Part shown: positions 32,922 to 44,271 of the stretch, in pieces
How positions within the stretch are numbered: position 1 is the first letter of the stretch
Layout of the letters: each line of letters begins with the position of its first letter
Source of the DNA: Turbatrix aceti
Lineage: Eukaryota > Nematoda > Chromadorea > Rhabditida > Panagrolaimidae
Direction of reading: 5' to 3'
DNA length: 64,000 nt
NCBI GenBank assembly: GCA_963969345.1
Contig: OZ017767.1
Span: 11,476,471-11,540,470 of the forward strand
Position numbers and translations under genes: made by a program
The notes under the pieces: model-generated
What the model was told of the DNA's origin: nothing
Database searches by the model: none
What the model saw: only the letters and a program-made list of their open reading frames with translations

Positions 32922-33611
32922 GGCAGCCAACACTGGCCGCACCAAAACCGCTTCTCCGAGCAGTTGATTTTCCACTGGTGGCAAATAAATGCTACCACTC
33001 ATACTAAAACGCCGTTTTTTCGCCCGAAAATAGAAGAAGGGTTTGCATCGCTGTTTGACCTGACCAACTGAAGAATGGTTTGGCTTGTGTCGGTTGATCA
33101 GTTGCTGCGCGCGCGTTGCCGCAACTTGCCGGCACTATCTGATGGTGAACTTCAATCCCTATTTTTTTACAAAAAAAATTTTAGAATGTCATAAATTGAG
33201 CTACAGTATATTTTTTTCATATTCCAAATGGATCGCTTGTGGTGTCATGCTACACTGATTTTGTGACCAAAAAGTTGACGATTACCTGCTTTGTAACGTT
33301 AAAATATACTTTTTACGTTAAAATATAAAATATACGTTAAAATATATAAAATAAACTTTTTTATAATAAAGTAATAACAAAAAATATTTTTATCATCGCA
33401 TCCATCACCAGAAAGAACGGATTTCGATTAAACAACGACCTTTTTGGATATTGTGCAGATCCCACAAGGTGCTATCCAAAGTGCAAAAATCCTGACATTT
33501 TATGCTTTGCACTATGGTGAAAAGCCTATGGTGCAACGCCTTATGGTAAACGTTCCTTATACCTATTCGCTGAACGCTGCCACCCCCGTACTGACTGATA
33601 GAGTGAACAGT
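32922..33611. other. Intergenic, repeat-rich to A+T-rich
   Basis: It includes GCGCGCG near 33,106 and an AT-rich stretch with repeated TTAAAATATA near 33,297-33,350. No gene supported; the open frame at 33,444 runs into the LINE tail. Confidence 0.4.
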
Positions 33612-33722
33612 ATAATATCGATGATATCTATCAGGACATAGACATCATTTGTGCCTCCTAGCATCTGGTCTAATGATAACTACCCCTGAATAGTAGTGAA
33701 ATAAATACAAAATAAATAAATA
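33612..33722 (+). mobile_element. LINE 3' end, copy 1
   Basis: GACATCATTTGTGCCTCCTA and the following GCATCTGGTCTAATGATAAC match, in opposite orientation, the 3' ends at 42.8 and 61.4 kb. They are followed by GTGAAATAAATA repeats. Only the tail is present (5' truncated). Confidence 0.7.
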
Positions 33723-34161
33723 TCGGTTAGTGCACCCGCTTCGATGTGTTTCGATGAAAACATAGTGCTTTCTTCAATATATAGTTACAGTAACATGTAG
33801 GAAATTCTTACAAATTTTTGTGATTGTGAGTGCATAAAAAACTGCTACACGTCGGCAACAAGATAAAAGTCTTAACATAAACAAGCAAAAACTAAATTTA
33901 TTTATGTGTACGAACGGAAATGTTTGCCCATCAAATTTCTAAATAAGTACGTTGCGCGGTTGTAAAATTCAAGGACGTCAACTTTTCTTTTTTTTCGTTT
34001 TACTTGTTATCTCCCAAGTATTTTCATAAAATTTTTTATTCACATTTCAACGTGATGTTATTGTTTAAAAAAACATTCACTCAGTTCTAAATTGATACCC
34101 AAACGAAATGGAGAATGTATATAGATCATCGTTTCAGGAATGAATAAAATTGTTTTAAAAC
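33723..34161. other. Intergenic, downstream of the small secreted gene at 34.2 kb
   Basis: A+T-rich. On the - strand an AATAAA near 34,040 is about 120 bases after the stop of the secreted gene and could be its polyadenylation signal. Confidence 0.4.
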
Positions 34162-34401
34162 TTATAGTCTTCCAGTTTGAAGGATTCTGATAGCACCAGC
34201 GATAGATTCCAGGGGAAGCGAAGGAGGATTGAACAGGCTGAAGGACGCAAGCGGCGGACCATCGTACACGGGTACTGGTGCCGGTGGCGGTGCAACTTGG
34301 TTGTTGTAGTAGTAGTACGGGTAGTAGTAGTACGGTTGCTGTTGAGCCGACCCAACAAGGATCATTGCTGCAAGAATGAAAGCGAAGTAAAGGAATTTCA
34401 T
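34162..34401 (-). CDS. Small secreted Tyr/Pro-rich protein
   Basis: Single exon, 79 aa, from ATG 34,401. It has a signal peptide (MKFLYFAFILAAMILVGSA), then QQQPYYYYPYYYYNN, a proline-rich PPPAPVPVYDGPP stretch and a hydrophobic C-terminus. No family recognised. Tyr-runs next to Pro occur in secreted structural or antimicrobial-like nematode peptides. A TATA box lies 57 bases upstream, which supports a real gene despite the small size. Confidence 0.65.
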   Translation of the reverse strand: MKFLYFAFILAAMILVGSAQQQPYYYYPYYYYNNQVAPPPAPVPVYDGPPLASFSLFNPPSLPLESIAGAIRILQTGRL

Positions 34402-34457
34402 GACTGCGGACTGGGGCACAAGAAACTTCGTGATACCTTCTCAAAACATCTGGCAAG

Positions 34458-34465
34458 TATTTATA
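34458..34465 (-). promoter_or_regulatory. TATA box of small secreted gene
   Basis: TATAAATA on the - strand, 57 bases before the ATG at 34,401; the same spacing as in the inverted gene pair. Confidence 0.55.
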
Positions 34466-34999
34466 CACCTTGAGTGTCTTGTCCTGAGCCATGAGAAATC
34501 AGCAACTTCAAAAATAGTGAGTCTGCTTTTTTTAATTGCTTTTGTGTTTTCGGTGACAAAAACAACGAACATCTGTTTTTTGTGTCTTCTCCGTGAAATG
34601 CAAAACTGGTGTTCATGTGTGTCTTACACTAGTCACTGCCTACTGCTGACGGTAGCGACCGATGAGCAACATAAAATGACCTTTCGCAAAAAGATCAGGC
34701 TTTTAACGACTTTTTGCTGCACGAAGTGATCACATATCATTTTTCGATCTGTTCTGAATTTCAAGTCGATCTGCGAATCATTTCTTATCAAGGACGGTCA
34801 AAAAATGTTTCACTCTTCATTTTGTATGATTGAATCTGATTTTTCTGCCAAAAAATACATTACTGTATAAAAGTCTATCCTTACAAAATTTAGTCTTTTT
34901 TAAAGTTGAAGTACATAGAAGTGCATAAAGTTTTATGGACAATTTACAATCCTAAAATTTTTATACAGAAATTTTTATACACCGGACTTTTTATAAATA
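34466..34999. other. Intergenic upstream of small secreted gene
   Basis: A+T-rich; no exon or repeat recognised. Confidence 0.4.
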
Positions 35000-35845
35000 C
35001 AGAGCACTATGTGCCCATAATTTCGACGCGAAAACGTTTTTTGACGGTTTTTTGTCAATTTCACATGTTTTTAATGCCTACATTTTGAATATCAAAACAT
35101 TTTTGGAGGTTAAAAGCGACGGCGAATTTGATGGCAATATCAAAAAATCAACAATCCATCGATAAATCGAAAAAAAATTTTTTTTCGAAAAATCCTTTGT
35201 TAAATTCCAGAAAAAAATAGTGCATCGTAATCTACGCTATCGAAAACCTCTAGTCGCAAAATATGAGCAGGCGGGCCCCACTAAAAAAAAAGTTATTTCA
35301 ATTTTTATCCAAAACTCCATACAAAAGCGCCTGCGTTAGCGTTACAAGCGACAAGCAGAACACTGCGCGCTTGCTAAGGCGCAGTGTGTTAGCTTTCAAA
35401 GCTTCGCGCAAACTCAGTTTTATATTACAAGGCATGAAATTTTGCGCACTGATTAATTACATCCTGAATTTTGCAACCTTTTTTATCCGAAAAAAAATAT
35501 TCATTTTGGACTCTGAAAATGATTTTTGAAAATTTATTTTTGAATTGAAATAACTTTTTTTTTCGTGAGAGCCGCCGGCTCATCTTCTGCAAACAGAGGT
35601 TTTCGATAGTGTAGATTACGATGCACTATTTTTTTCTGGAATTTAACAAACAGTTTTTGAGATACAGCGTTTTTTACTCTGAATTATTGATTTATCGATT
35701 AGTTCCCGTTTTTTTGATATCACCGATGGACTCCATAGCAGATAACCCCTAATAGTATCTTTATACCTAAAATATTGTTACTTTAAACACCGTAAAAACC
35801 GTAAAAAAACGTTTTCGCGTCGAAACCATGGGCACATAGTGCAGA
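35000..35845. mobile_element. 0.85 kb palindromic element
   Basis: The left arm contains GCACTATGTGCCCATAATTT and CGACGCGAAAACGTTTTTT; the right arm has their reverse complements ending near 35,843. Inner parts pair too (for example GTGCATCGTAATCTACGCTA near 35,220 and its partner near 35,615). The middle holds a GC-rich piece around GCGCAGTGTGTTAGC. No coding capacity, no TTAA flanks. Confidence 0.6.
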
Positions 35846-35928
35846 GTAAGGCGATGTTCAACCTGGTGTAATTGCAACTCATAAAATTTGTCTAGACATT
35901 TCTTATTTAAAGTTTAAAAACAAGAATC

Positions 35929-35936
35929 TATAAATA
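35929..35936 (+). promoter_or_regulatory. TATA box of small secreted gene at 35,990
   Basis: TATAAATA, 61 bases before the ATG. Confidence 0.5.
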
Positions 35937-35989
35937 TAAAAAATTCAAGCAAGAACTCCACCTTGCTTTAATTTCGGTTGTTTTAAATT

Positions 35990-36205
35990 ATGAATTTCAC
36001 TAAATTTTGTATTTTTTTGGTATTATTTTTGTTGGTACAAAAGATTGAGACTTTCCCTTTCTACCCATTGAGCTCATCCGAACCCGTCACCGAAGTCTAT
36101 CCACATCTGGCCGATTTGACGATTGTGTGGCACAATCCGCCTTCGATGCCTCAACCAATGCAGTTACCACAATTTTCTTCTTGGGGTTGGTTTTTTGGAA
36201 AGTGA
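35990..36205 (+). CDS. Small secreted protein, 71 aa
   Basis: Single exon. Signal peptide MNFTKFCIFLVLFLLVQ, then a mature part rich in Pro, Ser and aromatic residues (FPFYPLSSSEP, NPPSMPQPMQLPQFSSWGW). No Cys in the mature part and no recognised family. Support comes from the TATA box and an AATAAA near 36,336. Together with the gene at 34.2 kb it brackets a palindromic element. Confidence 0.55.
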   Translation: MNFTKFCIFLVLFLLVQKIETFPFYPLSSSEPVTEVYPHLADLTIVWHNPPSMPQPMQLPQFSSWGWFFGK

Positions 36206-36411
36206 CACTCAAAAAATGACACTTGGTTACAGCACGATAGTTTGTTGAATTTCTTTTGCTGATAAATTTTTTTGCGAGTGTGAATGAAGGAAATACTTCT
36301 GCATTTTTTCACCATTTAAAGTGCATTTTTTTACAAATAAAAAGCTTAATTAGCCATTAGCAGTCAAAAGTTAAAAAATAAAAGTCTATGTATCTTTCAT
36401 GGAAGTAGATG

Positions 36412-38957
36412 TCATGTCTGCGTAGTTGCACTCGTCAAGCTGCGTTCATAGGATGCCCGTCGTGTCGACCAACTCGACCATCGATGATTTGGATTTGGAT
36501 TGGGATTTGGATTTGAATTAAGTCCCGGTGGATAGTTGTTATTGTGCAAATGGGCGGAGTCATCTATCTTGACGGTCACCGGTCGACCATTTACACCAGG
36601 TCCCCCACCTGGACCGCTGAAGATAGGCTTGTTGCTGTCCCTGCACAGCCTGAAGTCCCGTTCAAAACAGTGTTCCGCTCTGGCCAAAATCGACTCTCGA
36701 CTCTCGACTCTGACTCAGAGTCGAGAGTCGGGAGTCGAAAGAGTCGACTCTTTCGACTCCGACTCCCAGAATCGACTCTTTGACTCCGAGTTAAAATAGG
36801 TTCACAAAAAATGCATCAATAAACGCCTAAAACTGCGTGCTTTCATCTTTAACGAGTTTTTATTTTACAAAATCAAACATTTGGCATCAAAAATGGCTAT
36901 AAAAGTGTATTTTCAAAAAATTTTCATCAAAGAGTCGACTCCAAAGAGTCAAAAGGTCATTTTGTAAAAATCGACTCTCGACTCTGACTCTGACTCTCGA
37001 CTCTCAGAGTCAGAGTCAGAGTCAAAGAGTCGACTCTGAGTCGGAGTCAGCGGAACACTGGTTCAAAACCGTAGAAATTCGGCATGACAACGGCTTCCTT
37101 GCCGTTCCCTTCATCGGAATCCGCCGTTTGTGGACGAGCTATATAGGCTCGTGGATCGGTCTTGAGGCTTCTGGAGGGGCACCATCCTCTGTCGTAGTAG
37201 TCTTCCTTGAGCAGGAGATATGCGGCAATTGTTGCACAAAATGTGGCTGCCAGGAAGACGAAGGCTGCAGAGAGGTGAACGTAGAATGCAAAGCCCACTC
37301 TTTGCTGAAAATTAGTTTTTTTTACATTTTTACATTTTCTTACATTTTTATTTTTTTATCTTAATACAATAAATTACAGAATGCAAGACAAAAAAATGAA
37401 ATGCACATAAATGTTCATTTTTTAAAATGAACATTTCTAAAAACGTGACGCCATTTTTTGCCTGGAGCATGGATGTCATTTTTGGTCAGTGCAATGGATT
37501 CTTCAATTTGATTACATAGTTCTTGTAACAAAAAAACATTTTTTTTAATACTTTACCTTAGTTAGTGCAAAACTTTGTGTGTAAAAGTACATAAATATTA
37601 GGTTAAAATACACAATTTTTTACACTAAATTTTAAACACGATTAAAAATAAAAATGATACTCATAACGCAAAACATTTCATATTTAGTATTTATTATAAA
37701 AATAATGTTTTTTTTGTAAAATGACTTATGTGAAAGATTTTATTGATGTAATTTATTTCACTGGTCCTTGTAATTCAATTGACGTCTCATAATTTTGCAA
37801 AAAAACCCACGTAATAAACGTCAACGACGCCTTTGACATGTCTATTATCTATCCTCATGGCTGCAAGAATAAAAATCATGTCACCGATGAATGAGCATAT
37901 CACTGAAAAAAAATCATTAGTAAAAATCCTTTGACGTAGTAAATAGAGCTTACTGGTTATAAGTACGGAGATAACATGCAAAACGGCATTTGGAATAAAA
38001 CAAGGCGAACAACAGCCAATAATAATTGAAATTCCCGCAAAAATGAATGAAAAGACTGTAAAAAATACGACGGCTTTGTGTTGAGCTGAAATTTTATATT
38101 TAGTTTTTTAAAAACAAACACATTTTTTAAAAGTATAATTTGTAATTTAAACCTTCCCGGGAAGAAAATATGATACCCCTGACGTCAGAAAAGGCACGAT
38201 TATGAATAATTTACAATTTTTAATAATAATAAAAGAAAAAAAGTCGAGATGCTTACGTAGAAAACGATGCATGAGCATTTCACGCGCAGCTGCATCTCCT
38301 GCCTCGACGGCGTGATAGATGGTGGCGGCTGCGGAGGAGTCAAACTTGTACGCACAGTATCGGCGCCATCGGTTGGTATCGAAGTTTGAATCGAGTTGAA
38401 AAGCATTTCGAACGACAACGAGGGGCGCGACTTCCGAGCTGACGCAGTCCCAAAATATTCCATGTTCGTGGATTGCACTGAATTCCCGCAATTCTACGAT
38501 CTAAAAAATCGAGTTTAGATTTTGAACCAAAATTAATTTGACAAAAAAAAATTTTTTAATTGAATCTGATGAATAAGATTTTTTACAAACGGAATTTTAA
38601 GACCATTGCGGCAACAAAAAAGCGCTAAACTTGTTTTTTTCTGATATAAAAAGGACCATTTTTATTTCGCAGGCATTGTTTTTTTGAGCTTCAAGAAGTG
38701 CAAACAATTTTGGAGTAGAAACTCTAATGTAAGCAAATAAAAATAAAATACCATTTGTTTCTTCAAATTTTTAATGAAAAGTTGAAACACAATATTTTAA
38801 ATTTCTACAAATCGCTTACCTGCCATTGAACCAGACACGTAGCAAAGGCACTAACAAAACATCCAAAAAGGGTAAGCCCGACACTGGCCAGAAGAAAGAT
38901 GCGTCGAAGATCGATTCCTTCTTTACTAACGTCGTCGACGTTGCCTGCTGTAGTCAT
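36412..38957 (-). CDS. Clc-like (claudin-related) four-span membrane protein 1, tail disrupted
   Basis: Exons: 38,957-38,820; 38,500-38,257; 38,085-37,954; 37,902-37,811; and a last exon from 37,304. The nematode Clc-like family resembles claudins: four membrane spans and a first loop with the W...G-(L/I)-(W/F)-W-x-C...C pattern, here WQIVELREFSAIHEHGIFWDC and RRYCAYKF. Relative to paralogues at 50 and 52 kb it has two extra introns, but the 132-base third exon and its phases match exactly. The last exon is split by a 393-base hAT-like element, so the frame ends at 37,047 inside it (287 aa). Original tail codons, Pro/Asn-rich (NPNPNPNPN), continue from 36,659 to the stop at 36,412; without the insert the frame is open throughout (365 aa). 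Confidence 0.8.
36668..37060. mobile_element. hAT-like miniature element in Clc-like gene 1
   Basis: 393 bases with terminal inverted repeats CAGTGTTCCGCT, flanked by the 8-base duplication GTTCAAAA (36,660-36,667 and 37,061-37,068). Both subterminal parts consist of repeated GACTC/GAGTC units in both orientations, and the centre is A+T-rich. No coding capacity. The 8-base duplication and CAGTG ends are hAT traits. Confidence 0.88.
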
Positions 38958-41622
38958 AGTTCATATCGCCACTGAAACAACTAGAATCACTCAATTGTCC
39001 ATTCACCGGGGATCAAGAGTTTTAAATAAGCTAAACCGATTGCAAAACCGATTTTTTAACGGAGCGAACATTCGTGCATGCTCAAATTATGCACGACAAC
39101 TGGAGTTTTGGACGTAAAGCAAAACTCGATGAAACGAACGCCAAAAATGAGGGCAACAAAATATACTTTCGTTAATCATGCGAACGGAAGAAGAAGAGGG
39201 AGGGGGGAGATAAGTGCACGCTGCTCTCGTGTGACGCCTCTGGCCACTACCGCGTCGTCGTTGCCTGTGTCACCCACCACCCATGCTGCTGGTGATACTA
39301 CGAGGAAGAGATGAGTACACCACCACTGTCCACGAGCTTTTTATGAAACATGGAACAGACGACCGGCGCAGGAGGGCACGAAAAGTGAGGAGGAAGAACC
39401 AAGCAAAACGTAGGGCAAAAGAAGTGTCAAATTATTGTGTATACTACAACCAGGAGAAAGGAAGAGAAAAAAGTTGTATGGGATCCAGCCACGGTTACAT
39501 GAATAAGTTATAAGGAAGCATAATATTTCTGGAACAAGGGGGTGGAAAAAATTATGGAACAGCAGGCTTTTTTTGTTGAACTGTTCTTTTTTGAGAACTG
39601 GAAAATATGTTTTTCGAAACAATAAAATTGAAACCTCAGACAATTTTTTTTATTTACAAAAAATGTGTTATTTTTTTGCATGTTACCACATAAAAATTTT
39701 TATTGAGAAGACAGAATATGTTTTGCAGATTTTCAAATTTGTTTTATAGCTTGGATTTTTTTGATTTTTCAAAAAGTCAAAAATAAAAAAAAAGTGGTCT
39801 GTCAGTTGTTTTTATTTTATCGAATATTTACCATCCGTTCTAAACTCAGTCTGAGAATTTTGAACAAATTTTTTTTCATTTGTATAAAATTTCAAAAACT
39901 CGTCATAAATCTATAACTTTTTTCTGTTATAGAAAGTATTCTGTTTCTGTCCTGTGGGTAAGTGCCCATCTGCAAGACCATGCATTCATAGCAAAGCAAT
40001 ACCAGGCACACATGCAAAAGCGAAAACGGAGATTTCCTTTTTTTGGACACAATGACACTTATGGTGCTACTTATTATTGCATTGTGCCAAATCCGTCAAA
40101 TCCGTAAACAAGTAAACGATCGAGAACTGACTTTTTGGCAGTTATAGACAAAAAAAATTTTGTATTGTTTCACGGAAAACATTACTACAAGAAAAAAAAT
40201 TGTACAACAAGCGCATAAAAAACAACTAGGCTTAACAAACTTTCTCTAAAAGAATGGACTATTAAATCCATCCTTAAAAAATATGAGGGTGTTCGGGGTA
40301 TGTAAAAAACAAAAAGAACACTGAAAACAAAGAAACTCGGTTACATTTGCTTTTTTGCCGCCGAATTCAATCTCTGTTCTCTTTTCTTCAACTGTACAAT
40401 GGTCTACGCATCATAATTACTTATGCATGAAAAAAATAAATATGTAACTGTTTTACTTTTTTTCTGTCATAAAAATGATTCAAAATTTATTCATTGAAAA
40501 AAATTTCTAAATATTCAAACAACAAAAATATATAATAATTTAAAAGATTATTTTATTGAGATTTTTTATAACTAGAGTAAAACAAAATTTTAATTCGGTT
40601 AACAAGTAATTTGGTTTTGTGAAATGAAAAATTAACAAAACAAAACATACGAGGTTTTATTAACATCAGAATTAAAAAAAAGATGCATTCAAAAAATGTG
40701 TAGTTTTTTAAGATCAAGAAAAATGTTATCTGATCCCGTTTACAAATTTTGGAAATCAAGTAAATAACATTCCTGAAAATAATAAAATGAATGAAAAACA
40801 TGATGAATGTGCATGTCATCAAAAAATTATGCAAAAACATGTCATTGATAGAACAAGCTCCTGCAAAGACAACAGGTATCAATGTCCGTTACTTCCAAAC
40901 AGACTCGCTCAATCGATGCCAGTTTGACAGGTGTATCGGTTTTCCTCTATCAATAATAAGAATAACTACATACATGTGTTTGGCATCGGGTTGTTTGACG
41001 CAATGCAGTGTGCATTGGGGGAGCAAATGAGTTTACACGAATTGTCACACAGTTAGTTATTACGACATGATTTACGACCTGACATTGAGGTAAAAAAAGT
41101 GGCAGAAAGTTCAATAAACCTCGGTTTTTGGAACAAGCTGGGTTTCAAATTATTTTCCAGGTGTCTCAGGATTTTTGCATTCACTTCGAGAAAATACAGA
41201 AAAAAATATAGCATAGTACAGACTTTTTTTTGTAGATAAAATTCGAAATTGTTAGTCTCTAACCTCTTTGATCTTAATTTTTTATTATACCGTACAGTTC
41301 GCAAAAACGAACTCAAAAAAATCCCCAAATAAAAGATTTTTTTCTTGATAAAAAAAGTTGCACTAACTCGTTTTCAACGAAAACCGCATTATTCACAAGA
41401 AAAGCCGTATGTATGTTGGTTCATTAGATGCTAATTGCATCTCACAGACAGAGTGAGTGAGTGCATTAGAAGGAGTAATCTATATACCGAAAAAAAAGCG
41501 ACCATTGGCCTTGCTGCCCTCCTTGCACGGAAAAGAAGGATGGACTTTTTGGGCCATTTCTTTTGTAGTCTCAATTTTTGTACAACATCAGGAAATGTGC
41601 TATCATTGATGAATCAAATACA
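38958..41622. other. Intergenic
   Basis: The upstream region of Clc-like gene 1 to about 39,300 is moderately G+C-rich with AG-rich runs. The rest is A+T-rich. I see no exon with convincing splice sites. Confidence 0.4.
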
Positions 41623-41652
41623 TCCCTAATGGTCTAGTGGTTAGGATTTCTG
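41623..41652 (+). pseudogene. tRNA-Glu-like 5' half
   Basis: TCCCTAATGGTCTAGTGGTT followed by AGGATTTCTG resembles the first 30 bases of a eukaryotic tRNA-Glu, including the A box. The sequence then diverges: no B box (GGTTCGA) and no 3' acceptor strand follow. Either a truncated tRNA pseudogene or the head of a tRNA-derived SINE. Confidence 0.6.
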
Positions 41653-42785
41653 TTCAATCACTAACCTATGTATTTTTGAGCAAGGAGTGAATGAACAGAA
41701 TACGGATTTTGATGGATATCGGATTCCACAGGGGAATTTATAAAACAAGGAAGCAAAAAAAATAATGCAAATATGTACATATATTTTAAAGTAAACTAAT
41801 TTTTTTTAAACGTAGCTTGCAAATATTTAACAGGAAAAAATATTAGTTTGAAAAAATGGTTTAAGAAAAAGCTGACTTTCATTTGAACACCGTTTTTGGA
41901 GATTTAACTTTTTACACAAAACACAAACTGAAATCAAAAACCAAGCTTTTCCAAAAAAAGCAGAAACAGACAAACCAAAACCATTGTCTCGCTGAAAAGT
42001 GGACACAAAGTCTATGAATAGTAAAAAAGAAATCATGCAAGTAAACGTATTGGATTGGCGCTCTTCATGGCCGCCGTTGTCGCTGCCTGACAAAAATTGT
42101 CACCTTTTTGCCAAGAAAGGTGTGTTGGGAAAACTCGCACCTTAACTAACAACTTTTTCATTTTGTTGTTGTTTGGTGATGGAAAAGTATAAAAGTAAGG
42201 AATGCATAACTGCAAAAAAAAATATTTACCACCAGTTAAAAAAAATAATTAATTTTTAACGAACTGAGAGATAAAATTTGTCTGCCAGGAAAAGTCTGTC
42301 CCCCCCCCCCCCTCTGCCGAAAAACATGATTTCTTGTCTGTGAAACACACACTACATAAATACACCCGCTAACATTGTCGACAATTTCTATAACAACACA
42401 ACAAACACGAAAAATACACAGCTGACGCGTTTTTTAATTGTGTTTCTTGAACAATATTAAAAATCAAAAAGAACAATATTTTCTGTTGACTGATTTGTTG
42501 CTAATTGACGGATTAAAGCTTGATGGAAGCAATTTTTTATTCGTAAAAAAACTGTAATTTGGAACTTTGGAGATGTCAATTCAAAAAACAATGTGTACAC
42601 TCACATACACGCCAAAAAACTTCCTTATGCTCAGCGCCGGACTCCATGACATTGCCAATATTTTCATAAAAGTTGTAAGATGGGCGCTCAGTCAGTGCCT
42701 TGGTCGCAGTCTTTTTTTCAGCCCCTTGTATGTTCTAACGGGTTCTAACAGCTGCCAATAAAAAAATCAAATTATGAACGGGTAC
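41653..42785. other. Intergenic
   Basis: A+T-rich, with a poly-C run at 42,300-42,312. Nothing else recognised. Confidence 0.4.
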
Positions 42786-42935
42786 ATTTATTTATTTATT
42801 TATTTCACCATTACTCAGTGGTTAGTTATCATTAGACCAGATGTTAGGAGGCACAAATGATGTCCACGTAGGTGTAAATGTCTCGATTCGTTTTGGGCGC
42901 GATTTCTTCTTCCCATCGTTGCTGTGGTCTGGTTG
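42786..42935 (-). mobile_element. LINE 3' end, copy 2
   Basis: About 150 bases nearly identical to 61,353-61,497, in the same orientation. On the - strand it reads from ACCACAGCAACGATGGGAAG to the TAAATAAATA tail. Truncated at its 5' end right after the GGTCTGGTT junction. Confidence 0.75.
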
Positions 42936-44271
42936 GGTACATTTATGTATGCACATAATACATATTTCATACATAATTTACTTTTTGCATCCGTTAAATG
43001 TACTTGGATGACAAATATTTTTAAATATGTATTTCGCATTCAAAAATGCAAAAACCAAAGTTCAAATAAAAATAAAATTGACGTCCGGACCCAGTGGTTT
43101 TAATTTCCTCTATTTCAATTTTTTCCGTTTTTTAAATGTTAGACTTAAAAAAGTACTCAGACGGATGAATTTCAAATGCGTTCAAATTTAAATGATTTGA
43201 TGCTAAACACGGGTTTTTTTGGCGTTTAAGAAAAAAACTGCGTTTGAAAAAAAAACAAATATCCAAAATAAAATTAACAATTTTAACAAAAAATTTTTTT
43301 CTTTTAAAAATGTAATAATAAATCTCAATAAATACATAAAACAAACAATGTTCTTAAACTTATTGAAAATAGGACGAAAATCTAAGTTTGAAAAAAGTAT
43401 GGAAGAATGACGCTTTTAGTTTCTAGCACAAGAGACACATATTCAATGGTCCGTAAAGGAGCTTGGTTGCTTGGTGTTCCCGTTCGTTCTGCTTGTAGCC
43501 TGGCAATGAAGCAAAGATTTTTCATGATTAGCCGAAAAAAACATTTTTGCTGTCTCGTCGGCAAATCAGCTAATTTAAAGCTTTATGACCCCCAATTAAA
43601 AAAGTTTTTATTTTTTATGGGTTTTAAAAAATTTTAACGGAGTTAAAAAAATTCTAAATCTTCGTTACGACTCGCAATATTTTTGTTTGTCGGTAATTTA
43701 TATCTCGCTGATTAACGCCAGATCTACCACCTGTCCACCCCACAAGACAAATTTTCTCATTCATTTCTTTTAATTACACTTTTGCCACCTTTTCAGACTC
43801 TCCGCCCTCCAACTTTTGCGTAGTTTTAGGTCAATAATTTGCCGACAAAACACTTGCCGCTGATTTAGATTAATTTTATATAAAATTGCACTCTTCCTCG
43901 ACCAAAGTTATCAGGCTTGGTATTTTTGCTTCAGCGCAACAAAAAAAGGCAACGAGGCTTTGTTAACACTTTGCAAAAACTCAGAAAATAATGCTGGTCT
44001 CATTGGAGTATTTTTTTGCTGGACGCGGCATTTTGTCAGCTGTAAAACAAACGTTCGGTGGTTGTTGAAACATTTTATGACGCGTCACATGAGATTAAAA
44101 AACATTATTTATTGATGGCGTTGACAGCCGTTTTTTTCTTTAATCAACGCTAAAATAAAAAAAAATGGAATGCTTGTGTTTCCAGAAATTGTACTCGAAG
44201 GGAATTTGTCAAAAAATGAAAATAAATAAATGTGAGCATTTCGAACATTGTCTTCTGGATTTAAAGAAGGA
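42936..44271. other. Intergenic, downstream of the ligand-gated channel
   Basis: A+T-rich. A moderately protein-like - strand frame at 43,564-43,382 has no partner exons or family. Nothing firm. Confidence 0.35.

Noticed and set aside
33444..33641. 65-codon + frame as a gene
   Set aside because: Its end lies in a LINE 3' tail, and it lacks a promoter, signal or family match.
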